From NCBI RefSeq assembly GCF_004193775.1, contig NC_041003.1:25864319-25928318 (forward strand): a stretch of DNA of 64,000 nucleotides. The letters run 5' to 3'. The stretch's first letter is position 1; each line of letters starts with the position of its first letter. Positions 1-11,824 of the stretch are shown here, piece after piece. The stretch is from Glycine soja (Eukaryota; Streptophyta; Magnoliopsida; Fabales; Fabaceae). The notes under the pieces were generated by a model, which searched no databases, was not told the DNA's origin, and saw only the letters and a program-made list of their open reading frames with translations. Both the position numbers and the translations under genes were made by a program.

Positions 1-1360
1 AACAGAGTATCGAACTCTTGGGGAACTTGTGCTACTTAGTAAAGCTATTTCAGTGAATAGGTGTCTAGTGTGAAAAGAGATGTGCTTACGATGAACAGGT
101 GTGTAAACTAACTATTAAAAGGAAAAATCACGTGAGAAATGATGCGTAAAAAAAAGTAGACGACACGTTAGTCTTCCTAATAAGTGCCTGATGTTAGAAG
201 GATATTCTCTACTTAACAATGCTCATGCGTTCTATGGTGTCTCCTGAAATGCTAAACCCAGATTCCTTATGATAGTCTAGCCTAATCCTGATCAAGCATC
301 GTCCGCAGATTCCTCTTGTTGGACTAAACTCAGCCAGGACCGCATTAAGACAAACATACAACAACTAGGTTACCGTACCCCAATTCCTCGTAAAAATACG
401 ACAAACTAGCCCCATCCTATCAAGTTCTATGAATCAGACCGGTTTCCACTGTTGAATGATCCTAAAAACACATGCATCTACATGATCAAGGCAAAAGCAT
501 GGTAGAATAAAGTTCTGATAGCACAGTGAACACACAAAACATCATTAAATAAATAAAAAAAAGATATTTACATCAAGTACCTACAAGGAAGATCCAACAG
601 AGGATTTAGCTTTCCATAACTGGGAAGCTTCCTTTACAAAAAAGAGAAGAGAAAGATAAAAGATTGCAGAAATACAAGTAGTGGGGATGTCTCCTCCACC
701 TTTAGGACCTCACAATCACTCACAAACTCATCTCAAGCTCTCAGGACAGCTTCCTCTTCCAGCTCTAGTCTCTGCAGATCTTCACACAACAAATTCTCTC
801 AAACTCTCTAGAACTTGGACCTTTCTCTCTCTAGAACTCTCCAATTATGTAAAAGCTTCAAGAAAAGGCCAAACTCCCTTCAAAAATCTAATTTCAGGCT
901 TCAATAGGTGGCTTTGTTCGTGCTCGTGCGCTTAGCGCAATTCTGAACCGCTTAACGCACATTAGTGAATTTCGACTTAGCGCGGCTTTTCTCGCTCAAC
1001 GGATTGACCAAAGTGGTGCACTTAGCGATATGGACCTTCGCTCAGTGAACAAGCACAGCTCATCCTTCTTCCAGATTCTTCCTTGCGCTTAACCAAGCAA
1101 TGTTGCGCTCAGCGGATAGCTCGCTAACTCAGCAAATTGGCTTAGCGAGAAAGTGAAGATCAGCACTTCAAAACTTGCCTAATTATCCTGAAATTGAGAG
1201 AAAATGATTAATAAATACACAAAATGGGAGTACTACGTATTTATAACCTGTATTTAACAAAATGTAATTATAACACTACAAAATAACCATAAATTGGAGG
1301 AGTTTGATACAATTTACATAAGTTTTATACACAAAAGTTAGTCGTATTCATCGACTAACA
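1..1360 (-). mobile_element. Athila-type LTR, left end outside the window
   Basis: The sequence matches, in the same order and orientation, the complete LTR at 25558-27008. It ends at 1360 with the LTR start, which on the minus strand begins TGTTAGTCG and forms an 8-bp hairpin at 1337-1359. The other LTR end lies left of the window, so 1360 bp is a minimum length. Bases immediately right of 1360 are in the middle of an accessory ORF, so this LTR is an insertion into element A. It is either a solo LTR or the 5' LTR of an element that continues leftwards. GCTTAGCG-like motifs cluster at about 905-1150. Identity as an LTR is firm by internal comparison; the Athila label rests on the primer site of the related copy. 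Confidence 0.85.
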
Positions 1361-1704
1361 TTAAGCGTATCCTCATCAAATTTAATCAAATGACTTCTCA
1401 CCCTCACCTGCTTAGGTGATTTGTCCTTGGGGTCATAGAGGTTGGCATAGAATTCTTTCACAATGGCAACATCAATGTTGTTGTCCCCAAAGTCAGTCAA
1501 CTCCTCATCCCAGTGGTGTCTTTCGAGTTCCTCCTTGAACTCATCAAACTCTGTATAATAGACCACCACGTTCCTCTCAGGCAAAAGGTTTCTAGGCACA
1601 ATAGCATCATTGTATCTTTCCCAAGCCTCTTGGGAGATGAATTTAGATCTGTCAAATCTGACTTGGGTAGGTGTAGAGGGTGCCTTTCTTTTCCTAGAAG
1701 CCAT
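1361..1704 (-). pseudogene. N-terminal part of PMF-like accessory ORF, element A
   Basis: About 114 codons are open from the ATG at 1704 (residues MASRKRK) until an LTR interrupts the frame. The protein matches the N-terminus of the element B copy: a basic start, then a segment with FYANLYDP and a VRxHLI motif. This type of ORF occurs between pol and the 3' LTR in Athila-like elements of legumes and resembles the plant mobile/transposon-protein domain; its function is unknown. The sequence directly before the ATG on the minus strand is TTTTGCAG, a good splice acceptor, so the protein may come from a spliced RNA. Unlike the B copy, the surviving part has no frameshift or stop. The broken end is caused only by the later insertion. 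Confidence 0.7.
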
Positions 1705-2514
1705 CTGCAAAATACAAGACAAAACACACAAGATTAGCATAGGTTTATTCTCAAGAAAACAAAAAAATTAAATTGAAAATAGAGCTGGGCGCTTAGCACA
1801 GCATGCTGACGCTTAGCATGCCATATGAAATTAACACAAGCGCTAAGCACAACATGCTGGCGCTTAGCTCGAAGACACAGAAAACATATTTTTCTGCAGA
1901 ATAGGCTTAGCACACAGGGGTGCTTAGCCTAAGTCTATAATTTTTTAGAAACAGTAGAGGACTGGGGCTTAGCGCAGCATGCTGGCGCTTAGCTCACCCT
2001 TAACAGAAAGACACTGAGGCTTAGCGCACAGGCGCGCTTAGCCTTATTACAAAGGTAAAGAAACAGAACCTAAGTGGCGCTTAGCTCAGCAAGCTGGGCT
2101 TAGCGCCTGAACTACACTGGGTATCTCAGTATACCATTGACGCTTAGTGCACAGGCGCGCTTAGCGTCTGCATTGTTTTGGTTCAACAGCCAAGATGAAC
2201 ACGCTTAGCGCAACATGGTCCGCTTAGCGTGATCATAAAAAATCTGACAAAATTTTAACAGTTGTGATGAATAGGCTAAGCGCAGCAGGCGCACTTAGCG
2301 CGTTCATCGCGAATCCCAGAAAGATACACAGGGGTTTTCACCCTTTTTTAACCACATTGCCCCTAATGGGCTTCTAAACTACCTAAAGTCCTAAAATAGC
2401 TAACCATAAAACTAAGTAACTTAACCTAACAGCAATACTAACTAAGAAACATAAATCCTCTATCCTAAGGTGTGAAGCATGAAATACAAAGCAAAAGGAA
2501 ATCAGGTAACTTAC
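1705..2514 (-). other. Predicted intron upstream of accessory ORF A, with GCTTAGCG array
   Basis: On the minus strand a donor-like CAA|GTAAGTT (GT at 2514-2513) and an acceptor-like TTTTGCAG|ATG (AG at 1706-1705) bracket 810 bp. The same donor context recurs at 21880 in element B. The enclosed DNA contains many GCTTAGC or GCTAAGC motifs between about 1790 and 2310. Splicing to express the 3' ORF is known for Athila-type elements of other plants. The intron itself is my inference from two consensus sites and their conservation. Confidence 0.4.
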
Positions 2515-2629
2515 TTGGATGTGTAATGCAGAGTATGAGGAAGCAAAGGATGCAGAAGAGTAGTAAGCACTCAACAGAAACAAAAGAATGCTCAGGGACA
2601 TCAGAAGTGTGGAAGACTCAAGATTCTTT

Positions 2630-4002
2630 ATGGCAGACTCTATGCTCTTCTGATTGGACATAGAAACCTGCATAAACTGAGCTAGAGTCTCTTCCAGCTT
2701 CGTTGTGCGATCATAGAGACTAGGCCCTTGTTGCTGTGGCCTTGTGGATGGTCCACCTTGATCTTTGTTGAACTGATTTCCAGGGTGGTTCCTCCATTGT
2801 CCCTGATGTTGATTATATTGCTAGCCATGTTGGAATCCAGAAAATCCTCCTGCATTAAAATTGCTTCTGGGCTAATTTCCCATGTAATTGACTTCACGAG
2901 TGGGGTGTTCTTCAATAGGAATACAACATCCAGATTCATGAGCTCCCCTACAGATGGTACATCTTGCAACCTACAAAACAGAAGCATGTGAAGTATGTGC
3001 AGAATGAATTTGAGTTGGCAACTTACTTAGTGTTTCAGTCAAGGTTTCCAGTTGCTTAGACAAAAATTTGTTTTGTGCCAACAATGCATCTTGGGAGGTT
3101 AACTCCAATAAACTCTTTTTGGTAGGGATGTGAGCTCTATCTCTCAAAATAGCAATGTCACTTGCAACCATATTTTCAATGAGATCCATGGCTTCTTCAG
3201 GGGTCTTCAATTTGATTTTCCCACCTACAGAAGCGTCTAATAGCTGTTTGGACTGCGGTCTTAACCCATCTATAAAGATATTGAGTTGTATCGATTTTGA
3301 GAATCCATGAGTAGGAGTCTTTCTCAATAAACCACGGAATCTTTCCAAGGCCTCACTCAAAGATTCATTGAGAAATTGATGAAAAGAAGAGATGGCAGCT
3401 TTTCCTTCTGCAGTCTTAGACTCAAGGAAATATTTCTTCAAAAATTTCTCTACAACCTCATCCCATGTCTTAAGACTATTACCTTTGAATGAATGAAACC
3501 ACCTCTTGGCTTCTCCCGATAAAGAAAATGAAAACAAGCTCAGTCGAATTGCATCTTCAGGCACTTTAGCCAGCCTAATAGTATTGCATATTTCAATGTA
3601 AGTGGCTAAGTGTGCATATGGGTCTTCATTGGGTAATCCATGAAACAAATTATTCTGAATCAACTTAATCAATGATGGTGGATAAGTAATGGTTTGTGCT
3701 TGAACTTCTGGTTGTGCAATGCTGATGAAAATTTGTGGCACATTAGAACTTGAATAATCTTCCAAAGTAACTCTTCTTGGCTCTTCAGCCTTGATGTAGT
3801 CTTCAATAGGATCTAAATGAGAATGTTCTGCAATAGGAAAACTAGAAGATGCCTCAGAAGATTGAGGTTCTTCCCCTGGAATTGTTGCTACCTCTAAGTC
3901 TTGCAAATATTTTCTAATTCTCTCTTGATTACGCCTTCTACAAGTGGTGTTAATCTCAAATTCAATGGGAATCAAATCACCTGCAGAAGATCTTCTTTGC
4001 AT
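2630..4002 (-). pseudogene. gag: Gag relic, element A
   Basis: The frame opens at the ATG at 4002 (MQRRSS) and runs 344 codons to a TAG at 2973-2971. The same frame then continues through a zinc-knuckle-like segment (CTIC...H...CC), with further TAGs at 2874-2872 and 2823-2821, to about 2630. The central part carries the retrotransposon capsid signature, with residues such as GEAKRWFHSF and ALERFRGLLRKTPTHGF, and matches element B gag closely. Gag forms the particle that packages element RNA. At the first two stops the element B copy has CAG, so these are simple C-to-T losses. Downstream protease and pol are missing, joined by deletion to the spacer. This cannot give a full-length protein. 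Confidence 0.8.
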
Positions 4003-4017
4003 ACAAGAACAGTACAA

Positions 4018-4502
4018 CAGTTATCCAGTTCAAAAGAACAATGAATGTACTAAACTACTATGTTAGTCAAAAGAATCAAAAAATTGAAAAAGTAAAATTA
4101 AAGCAATGCTGCAACTTGAACTGAACTCTACTAACAGTTTAGTTCCCAGGCAACGGTGCAATAAATACTTTGCATGCTCCCCATTGCAGTTACATTTTGT
4201 GCATTTATGTCTCAAGGAAATTTCAATGGGGGTTTACCGGAAAGCGCACCAGATCGTCAAGTATTTAAAATTGAAATGGATGAATTCAATTATCGAACAC
4301 AGGGAACTAATGTTAGCCTGAATTAAGTTTAGAATTGAAGCATTGTTGAGATAACATGTATAAGTGATAATTTCAGACAGAATTTAAACTAAACTTTTAT
4401 GCTAAAAGCTATAAAATTCTAAGTAAATAAAATAACAGCAGTAGGTAGAAATGTTGGGTCTTTCTAACAAACAAGCTGATGCATAGAAATATATTTCTCT
4501 AA
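4018..4502 (-). mobile_element. Degenerate primer site and 5' LTR fragment of element A
   Basis: At about 4143-4162 the plus strand reads CAGGCAACGGTGCAATAAA, a mutated form of the primer-site complement seen intact at 25531-25551. The bases that follow contain 'caccagatcgtcaagta' and 'tatcgaacacaggga', phrases I associate with a second Athila-type LTR family. Similarity to that family ends at about 4502, where a different LTR begins. Boundaries are approximate. Confidence 0.5.
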
Positions 4503-4897
4503 GTGGATTTTGGCTTAGCGCGCTTCTCTCGCTTAGCAGTTGAGCTGAAGCGGTGCGCTTGATGACTTAGAGCGGTGCACTCAGCGAACCTGGCAGCTCA
4601 TCTTCTTCTGGCTTCTTCCTCGTGCTTAGCCACTGAGTGTCGCACTTAGCGAATGCTCACTAAGCTAGCAGATTGGCTTAGCGAGAAGGTGAAAACAACA
4701 TTTTTGCCAATTTGTCTAATTAACCTGAAATTGAGAGAAATTGATTATTAAACACACAAAACAAAAGTATAAATTATCTATTACCTATATTTAATAGAAA
4801 GTACTTATAATATTACAAAAAAACTATAAATTGGAGAAGTTTGATACAATATACACAAGCTTTATACACAAAAGTTAGTCGTATTCATCGACCAACA
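4503..4897 (-). mobile_element. Truncated 3' LTR of element B
   Basis: This stretch is nearly identical to 26610-27008, the 5'-proximal end of the LTR. It ends at 4897 with the LTR start, including the terminal hairpin with one stem mismatch. Immediately right (4898-4911) the minus strand reads AAATTTGGAGGAGT, a purine-rich tract expected just before a 3' LTR. About 1050 bp of the LTR beyond 4503 is missing, lost at the junction with element A. Confidence 0.75.
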
Positions 4898-6210
4898 ACT
4901 CCTCCAAATTTACAGTTTTGCTTGTCCTCAAGCAAAAGAGAACAACTTACTTGTCCTCAAGTGGTAAAACATGCAATGTTTATGTTCAAAGGTGTATGCA
5001 TCAAAATTTATTGATTGCATGATGAGAAAGATGAAGCAATGTGTACCTATCACTTGTTTTCACAGAATATGCAGCTAGACAAAGAGGAGAACAAAATGTG
5101 AACTAAACAGTTAGATGAAGTTAATCATAAGACAGATATCAAGGAAAGTAGCACAAACCACAGTCTCACGGCTATTGTTTCACTCAAGCACAAGTGTTTA
5201 AGCTATTCATTGATAACAACTAACAGGAGGTCCAATCTTTGCATTTCATCTCATGCCATCAAGTCAGGAATGTATAAACAGAATCAGAAGGACTTTCTAA
5301 GGCTTGTAGTGAGGTTTGGCTACAAAAATTCATTGGTTTTTCTAGGATTCAAAGGTTTAGATTCTAAGAGAGCACAAGTCCTAGACTTATCCCAATGATC
5401 TTTTCTTGAATCATACAAGTAGCCTTCTCACTATTTTTCTTCTCTTAAGTCGCTTTTGACCTTATTGAAATAGCACACTTATTGTATCATATAACTTATT
5501 TGTTGTGTGTGCTGATGCTTAACCTTTTTCTTTTCATTGTAATTGACTTTCCTCCCCCAAATTTAGAGTAAATTTGCCATGAACCATATGCTCTCCTAGA
5601 ATCTAAAAAAGGTATCAAGAGATAATCATTTAAGTTTAGGGTTCAATTCATGACAAAAATCATTCAGCTTATAGAAGGAGCAAAAGATACGGTTATCATT
5701 CAAGGTGAGCTATTTGGTCAAAAGAGCTTGTGTATATACAAATCATGGCCTTCATCATGTTCTAAGCTATACATATCATTCTAGAATTCAGAGATTCATG
5801 CAAAGATCATTACTTACAGTTAGTCGTTCACTCACAGAGTAAGGTCACACTCTCACCGGTTTTTGGTTCAAGCTTTTTCTTTCACAATCCGTCTGTCTAT
5901 TGACTAACAATTCTACTGTAAGTTCACACTCTTGTTCTTTCTTTTTTCAACATGCATATTCGTTCAAATTCATGAAAAGAAACACAGATCTCATCTTAAG
6001 CATGCATTCAATTTAAAACAAGGCATACATCCATTTCACAAAATAAATAAACTACTTCACTGCTATACCAACAAAAGTTAAGTTAAACTGTTCCAGATGC
6101 TTTAGGATGAGCAACTACACTACTCATGCACAAAACTAATAAAAAGTAAATAATGTACTAACACCATAATTATACTAATAAATCAAAAAGCACAAAAAAT
6201 CAACAGGAAT
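4898..6210 (-). other. 3' noncoding region of element B
   Basis: There are 1.3 kb between the accessory ORF and the 3' LTR without a supported gene. The purine-rich tract is at the LTR edge (4898-4911) and a short direct repeat (ACTTGTCCTCAAG) lies at about 4917-4965. The rest is AT-rich unique-looking sequence. Confidence 0.55.
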
Positions 6211-6452
6211 TTAAAAGTCCTGTGATTGGTCCTGGGTGTCCTGTGTCTGAACCTCCTCCTCTTCCGACAAATGAAGTATAGGAGTAGCTACAGGAGAGGC
6301 GTTTGGAGACTGGACTGAGGTGGTTTGATCCTCAGGCGTGGAAGGGTCTGCTGCCTGCTGCGGAGAAGTTGATGGGGACAAGGCAAGGAATAAGGGCAAG
6401 GAACCTTTAGAAGAACTTGGAGGACCTATGGCAAGGGCTAGAACAAACAAGG
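6211..6452 (-). pseudogene. C-terminal fragment of PMF-like accessory ORF, element B
   Basis: About 80 codons end at a stop at 6211. The composition is low-complexity, rich in Ser, Pro, Thr and Gln with an acidic SEEEE run, as expected for the tail of the accessory protein whose N-terminal part lies at 19664-20972. The two parts are separated by element E. The frame at the junction cannot be followed across exactly because E has no clean target duplication. Assignment rests on position, strand and composition. Confidence 0.55.
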
Positions 6453-7095
6453 CCAAGGAAGCTCTTCAACAAGTGTTAACCATGCTATTTGAATTTAGGC
6501 CCAAGTTACAAGTGGAGAAGCTTCGGATTGTTAATTGCACCATGTTCCAAGAAGAGTAGAGGGTGCCACTTTTGTTGAGTGGTTTTATTAGCATTTTGTT
6601 AGTTGAAATAAAGGCCCAAACTTGTGTTAAAGTGGCTGTCAATTCTCTTGGGATTTGCACCACCTATGGACTTGTTTTAATTTAAAGAAATTAAGGTTTA
6701 ATAAGGTGAAAACTCTAGGATTGTGGCTGCCTCTTGGCTGACCAAGGAGTTGCACAATTTTCCATATGTTTATGTGTCTTAATTCTAGTTTTAATTAGGT
6801 ATAATGACACCATCAATTGTTGTTATCAATTCTAGTTTAGTTAGGTTTAATGACACCATCAATTGTTGTTATTGGTTATCATTTCACTTGTGTAACCAAC
6901 TTGATGTCATTCCTATTTATAGGATGCACATTTTCTAATAAAAAAGATAGACCTTGAATTTGAGTTTTTAATCACCTTCTAAAGTGTCAGAGTGAATCTC
7001 CTTAGTTACTCGAGTGATTCAAGAAATTGGTTTATCAAGGAACATTATCTTGTGTGTGACACCAATTCCGGAGGAGTGATTCTTCCATCCCCCTT
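6453..7095 (+). mobile_element. Element E 5' LTR, first part
   Basis: It matches 18802-19440, the first two thirds of E's 3' LTR, almost base for base. The shared sequence starts at CCAAGGAAGCTC. It is interrupted at 7095/7096 by element D, whose target duplication CCCTT occupies 7091-7095, and it resumes at 14398. The outer edge does not begin with TG and no 5-bp duplication is visible at the E flanks, so the true edge may be a few bases off or eroded. Confidence 0.8.
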
Positions 7096-7451
7096 TGATG
7101 CAATCCTACCCCGCAAGGACATTGGGTAGAAGACTCCAAGTAGATTGGGCTAGAGATCCAAGGGAAGGCCCTAGGGTTCTCATGAGCCTTAGGGTAGATT
7201 TCGAGCCCATGGGCTAAGTATGAGCCCACTTATCTTTGTAAATATTAGAATAGGTTTTTCCTTCGTCTGGGCCTTGTATTTTGGCCATTCTAGTAGTATA
7301 GGGTTTTAGCCTTGTATCTCGGGGCATTTTGAGTAGTCTTTGTAATAAGGACTTTTTTTTTTGTATTTTTATGTTTTTTGTCATGGGGGTGAGCTTAGCT
7401 ATTATAGGGGGTGTGTAGCTAAGCTCTAGCTTCTCATCTCAAGGAGGTGAG

Positions 7452-9371
7452 TGTCGCAACCTACCCTTCGACGGGAGGGTGACGCGTGACTCGCGGGTGC
7501 GTGTTCCAAGAAAGGAGTACGCGCGGAGTCGCCACCAATGTTTATTTGAGGAAAACGTCGGGAAAACCGGAAAAGACGTGATCTACGAACTTTAAGTGAA
7601 AGGTTCGGGAGTTGTATTTATGCACGGGGAAGGTATTAGCACCCCACGTGTCCGTCACAAGAGACGACAGCCTTTAATTAAATGTGCAAGCATGACTTCA
7701 ATTTTAGGTTCCCTTTTACGTCTTTATTCCTTTTTATATTTTTTATCTTTCTGCGGTCGACGAGGGTGTTTCTCTTGGTCCTACGTATTCCTTAATTGCG
7801 ATAAGGAAATCAGACCTACGTAGTTCTTTGTGAACAAAATGTTTGGTTAAGTTGTTTTTATCCTTTTTGCAAGATATGTTTTTGTTGAATGAAAGGTTAT
7901 TTAAGGCGTTGGACCGTTAAACAAACTTTCGATTCTTTTGAAAAAGAGAGAAGACATTAAGGCATTGGACCATTTAATGTTCTCTTTATTTTTAAAAGAG
8001 GTAATAAAGCTACATGTTGATTTTAGCCCTTAGTTTCACTTTGGTTATTAATCGATTCGATTAAGAAAGAGAAATCCCAAAGGAAAATGTCCAATTGATT
8101 TTTTTAATTTATTTTACTAAAAGATATTTTTTATTATTATATTATTATTTTACCTCTTTCTGGTTTCCAACGTGGGTACGGCATGACCGAACGGTCGGAT
8201 TTCATTTTAACAGAAACTAACGGATATTATAATTCAAACGATCGGTGGAAATTTATTTTATTTTTTGATTAGGCGAGAAAATAACTTAAGCAAATGACTA
8301 AAGCACGTCAAAAGGGGTACGGAAAGTAAATGAAACAAGAATAAATGTACACAAAACAAATGGGGACCACCACGGGTACATAGAATGAATTGAAAAGCTC
8401 GATTTGGAAACTTACCCGTTGAAGAACGAAGAACGGTGAATAACGGAGGAAAACCTTCACGGATTTGCTTACGGAAACATCTCGGAAGCGTTATGGAAGC
8501 ACCTCGGCTTGGATTTTCTTCACAGAAACAATTTTTTTCACCCAAAACAGTTGAAATACATCATGAGGGGGATCCAGGATCCTTAGAACAGCCCCCTTCA
8601 GCCTATTTATAGGAAAAAAGGGAGGAGGTTGCCGCCCAACTCGCCCAGGCAAGCTGGGTTGCTTCCCCCAGAAGCAATCCAGCTTCAAAAAATCATTCTG
8701 GAATGCCCAATTCAAAATTTCGAAATTGCTATTTGCACCCCTCCAATTTTGATAAGTTCACCCCTTCTTTCGTAATTTATGGAAAAGTTACGGAAGCATA
8801 TAGGACTTCATTTTCTTCTTTCTTTCTCTTCCCTCTCACCCGTATTAAGTGAAATATGCTTATTTAGGGTTATGGGAATTTTACGGAAGCATTACGGGTG
8901 TCCCGAAAGCCCCGGAATCCCATTTTCTAACAAAACGGGGGAGGTGGTAGCCACCTAGCTCGCCCAGGTGAGCTTGGTTGCTTCCACCTTAAGCAAGAAA
9001 TTGCCCAGAAACCTCTAGAAGGGCCCAGATTCGAAAATTACTATTTGCACTCCCATTTTACTAAATACACCCCATTTGCCTTTTTTTTGTGATTCTTTTT
9101 TCGTAAAGTTATGAAAACTTACGAATTTCGTAACGATACTTGTTTTCTTTCCGTAATGTTACGGAAACTTGCGGATTACATAATCATCCTCTTTTTGACC
9201 TACGGAATGTTACGGAACCTCACGAATTGTGCAACGATGCTTTCTTTTGAGTTCCGGCATGTCACGGAACTTCACGAATTGCTTAACGATGGGTGCCAAG
9301 TACCTCAAAATGGTCAAATGAAAGTTGCATACCACCAAGCAAAGGTCCCCGGACGAAATTAGGGTATGACA
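7452..9371 (-). mobile_element. Solo Tat/Ogre-type LTR inside D's 5' LTR
   Basis: 1920 bp bounded by TG...CA with a perfect 5-bp target duplication GTGAG at 7447-7451 and 9372-9376. On the minus strand it starts TGTCATACCCTAATTTCG and ends GGGTAGGTTGCGACA, the same termini as the LTR at 44098-45803. A TATA box (CTATAAATAG on the minus strand) lies at 8603-8612. No internal region remains, so it formed by recombination between the two LTRs of a former element. Confidence 0.92.
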
Positions 9372-9919
9372 GTGAGCTTAGCTATTAGAGAGGTATGTGT
9401 AGCTAAGCTCTAGCTTCTTTAGGAATCTTCTTAAGGAAGCTTCTCAAGGAGGTGAGCTTAGTTATGAGAGGGGTGTATGTAGCTAAGCTCTAGCTTCTCA
9501 AGGAAGTTTTCTCAAAGAAGCTTCTCAAGGAAGTTTTCTCAAGAAAGCTTCTCAAGGAAGCTACCTAGTCTATAAATAGAAGCATGTGTAACACTTGTTG
9601 TAACTTTGATGAATGAAAGTCTTATGAGATACACTTCAAAGTTCCACTTCTTTCCCTCTTTTATTCCTTCAATTTCGTGCTCCCCCCTTCTCTCTTTCTT
9701 TTTCTCCATTAAAGCATCCTCTTCAAGCTTCTTATCCAAGGCAATTCTTGGTGGTGAAGCTCCTTCTTCCTTGGCTTATTCCCTAGTGGATGGTGCCTCC
9801 CCTCTTCTCTTCTCCTTTGCCTTCCGCTGCATCTCCATGGTGAAAAACCACCATTGAAGGACCTCATTGAAGCTCAAAGATCCAGCCTCCATAGAAGCTC
9901 CATAAGCAAGCTTTCATCA
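9372..9919 (+). mobile_element. Element D 5' LTR, second part, with promoter
   Basis: It continues D's LTR after the solo LTR. It contains hairpin units (GAGCTTAGCTA paired with TAGCTAAGCTC), then runs of a 13-bp unit GAAGCTTCTCAAG (about 9500-9562), then the TATA box CTATAAATAG at 9570-9579. It ends ...TTTCATCA at 9919, two bases before the primer site. Confidence 0.85.
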
Positions 9920-9921
9920 AG

Positions 9922-9934
9922 TGGTAATCAGAGC
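9922..9934 (+). promoter_or_regulatory. Primer binding site, element D
   Basis: TGGTAATCAGAGC, the initiator-Met tRNA site TGGTATCAGAGC with an extra A. It starts two bases after the LTR end. Confidence 0.75.
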
Positions 9935-11824
9935 ACAAGAGCTTCAAGTAGGTGCTCTTTAAACCTCCATTAATTTTTTGCTTTACCTTCTCCTCCATTG
10001 TTGTTTCTTACTTTTTTTCTCCATGTATCTCCTCACATGTCTTGTGCTAAATGTTGTTAACATGATTCTTTAGATTTTCCACCAATTAAACTTGCTATAG
10101 AAGCTAGATTTGATTTTCTATGGTTCAAATTTCTTGTTCTTGTTCTTGAACCATGAATTGTGTTGAGTTTAGGTTCCTTTGAGTTTTGTCTTGTTATTTT
10201 TTTGTGGCTGAAACCTAAACCATAAAATTCTTACAAAAATATTAAAGTAGAAGAAAACCTCAAAAATCTAGAGTGACTTGTTCACCTATTGTAGTTTTGT
10301 CATAGAAGTCATGTCTAGTCATGAAACTTGTCACATAAGATTTCTTATGTTGTGCTGAATTTTATTTTCTTGTTTCTTTGTCTAACTCATTTGTTCATGA
10401 GTGTATGAAATTCTTTTAGCCTATTATTTGATTTGAGTCAAATCTTTCATGTTAATTAGTCCTTAACATGTTCATGCAAAATTCTTAGAGAGTCTTTGAT
10501 TGTGAACCTTTTCTTGAACTTTTAGGTTTCCTTATGATTGTGTCTATTGTGAATTTGAGTTTTGGTGATTGAATTGCTTGCTGAAATGTTGATCCTAAGT
10601 GAATATTGAACTCCTAAAAATGTGGTAAACAATTCCAGGGAGTTCAACATACATAGAAAGGCTGAAAGTAAGCCCAAGGCAATCAATATACCATGCCTAA
10701 AAAAACAAATTGCTTGTGCTGCCAGCTTGGACATACAAACTTGTAAAAATTACTGAGAATTGGTTTCTTCGAATTTTGAGCTGAAATTTTTACTGAATTT
10801 TCTAGACATCCGGAAAAAGTTATAAAAAAAGAACCAAGTGATTTGGATAAAAGAAAAAAATAATACAAATCACACAAGTTGGCAGAAAAATCAGTATCCA
10901 GGATAAAAGAAAGTGATTTGTTGTTTTGGCTCAAAATTTATTCTATAATTGGTGCCTATGTTATACCAATCTTAGTACCAAAATTTCAATTGAAAATTAC
11001 TGTGAAAACAAGTTCCAAAGCTAGAGTTTTGTTGAGTCTTTTTTTTTATAGTTTTTTTACTCTACTCTAGAGCCATTCTAAGTTTCTCTTTGAGTCCTAG
11101 CTTGCTTCTATGTCTTTTTCATTGCTTTAATTATTGAATAATCCTTGAAAAATTGTCTTGTTAAAAATTCATTGGTTTAGCTTTCATTTCATTTTTTTTT
11201 GTCTTTGGTTATTTCTTGTCTCTTTGTTTCCTTGTTTGTGGGTTTCCATCTAGGGAATTGGAAGGAGGATTGCTTCTATGTCCTTTCCCTTGAAGAATTC
11301 GAGTCAAGAAGAAAGGGGCTAACCACCTTAAGAGTTATTGGACTAAGAAGCACTCCAAATTGAGTGAATCACCAAAGAGAGAACAACCACCAAAATTGAA
11401 GACCGTTTTGTAATTTTGTAATTTGCAATTTACTTACCTTTATTGCTTTCAAGTTTTGTAACAAAAAGGCCTTTCATTGGAAGTGTGTTGGGAGCCTCCA
11501 ATAGTTTACCAAACTTCCATTTGTGTGTAATAATTTTAGGCAATTTTTTTCTTAGGATAGTGAGTGTTTTGTTGGGAACCTTGAATGTGTTCATCCAAAC
11601 ACTCTTAGGATTCGTCTAGTTTACATTTCTTGCTTACTTTCATAGCTTATTTCCTTTACCTTCCATTGTCAAACCGCCTAGATAGCTTTCCTTTTACCAA
11701 TTAGTTTTTTTACCTTATCTTTCACACCTCTTTTAGTGTTTATTTTGGCTAGTTTCAACCATAGTTTCTTTTACCTTTTGTTTTCAATCCTCCAACAAGA
11801 AAGAACCACAACTTAGGAACCAAC
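9935..11824 (+). other. Leader of element D
   Basis: 1.9 kb of AT-rich noncoding RNA leader between the primer site and the ORF. It is shared with element F (28509-30397), including the stretch around 10735-10880. The short reading frames on both strands are not conserved between the two copies and I do not call them genes. Confidence 0.6.

Larger units (their letters stand above)
1361..4502 (-). mobile_element. Element A: internally deleted Athila-type retrotransposon remnant
   Basis: Reading on the minus strand, this holds a degraded LTR fragment (about 4170-4502), a degenerate primer site, a gag relic, a spacer rich in GCTTAGC motifs and the N-terminal part of an accessory ORF. Protease, RT and integrase are absent: gag sequence joins the spacer near 2630. 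The left side is cut by the LTR ending at 1360 and the right side abuts a truncated LTR of another family at 4503. Family assignment follows from similarity to element B, which has a clear Athila-type primer site. Confidence 0.75.

Noticed and set aside
9606..9857. Small secreted-like protein frame in D LTR, repeated at 14084
   Set aside because: It overlaps the LTR R/U5 region just downstream of the TATA box and is present only because the LTRs are repeated. F's LTR does not keep it.
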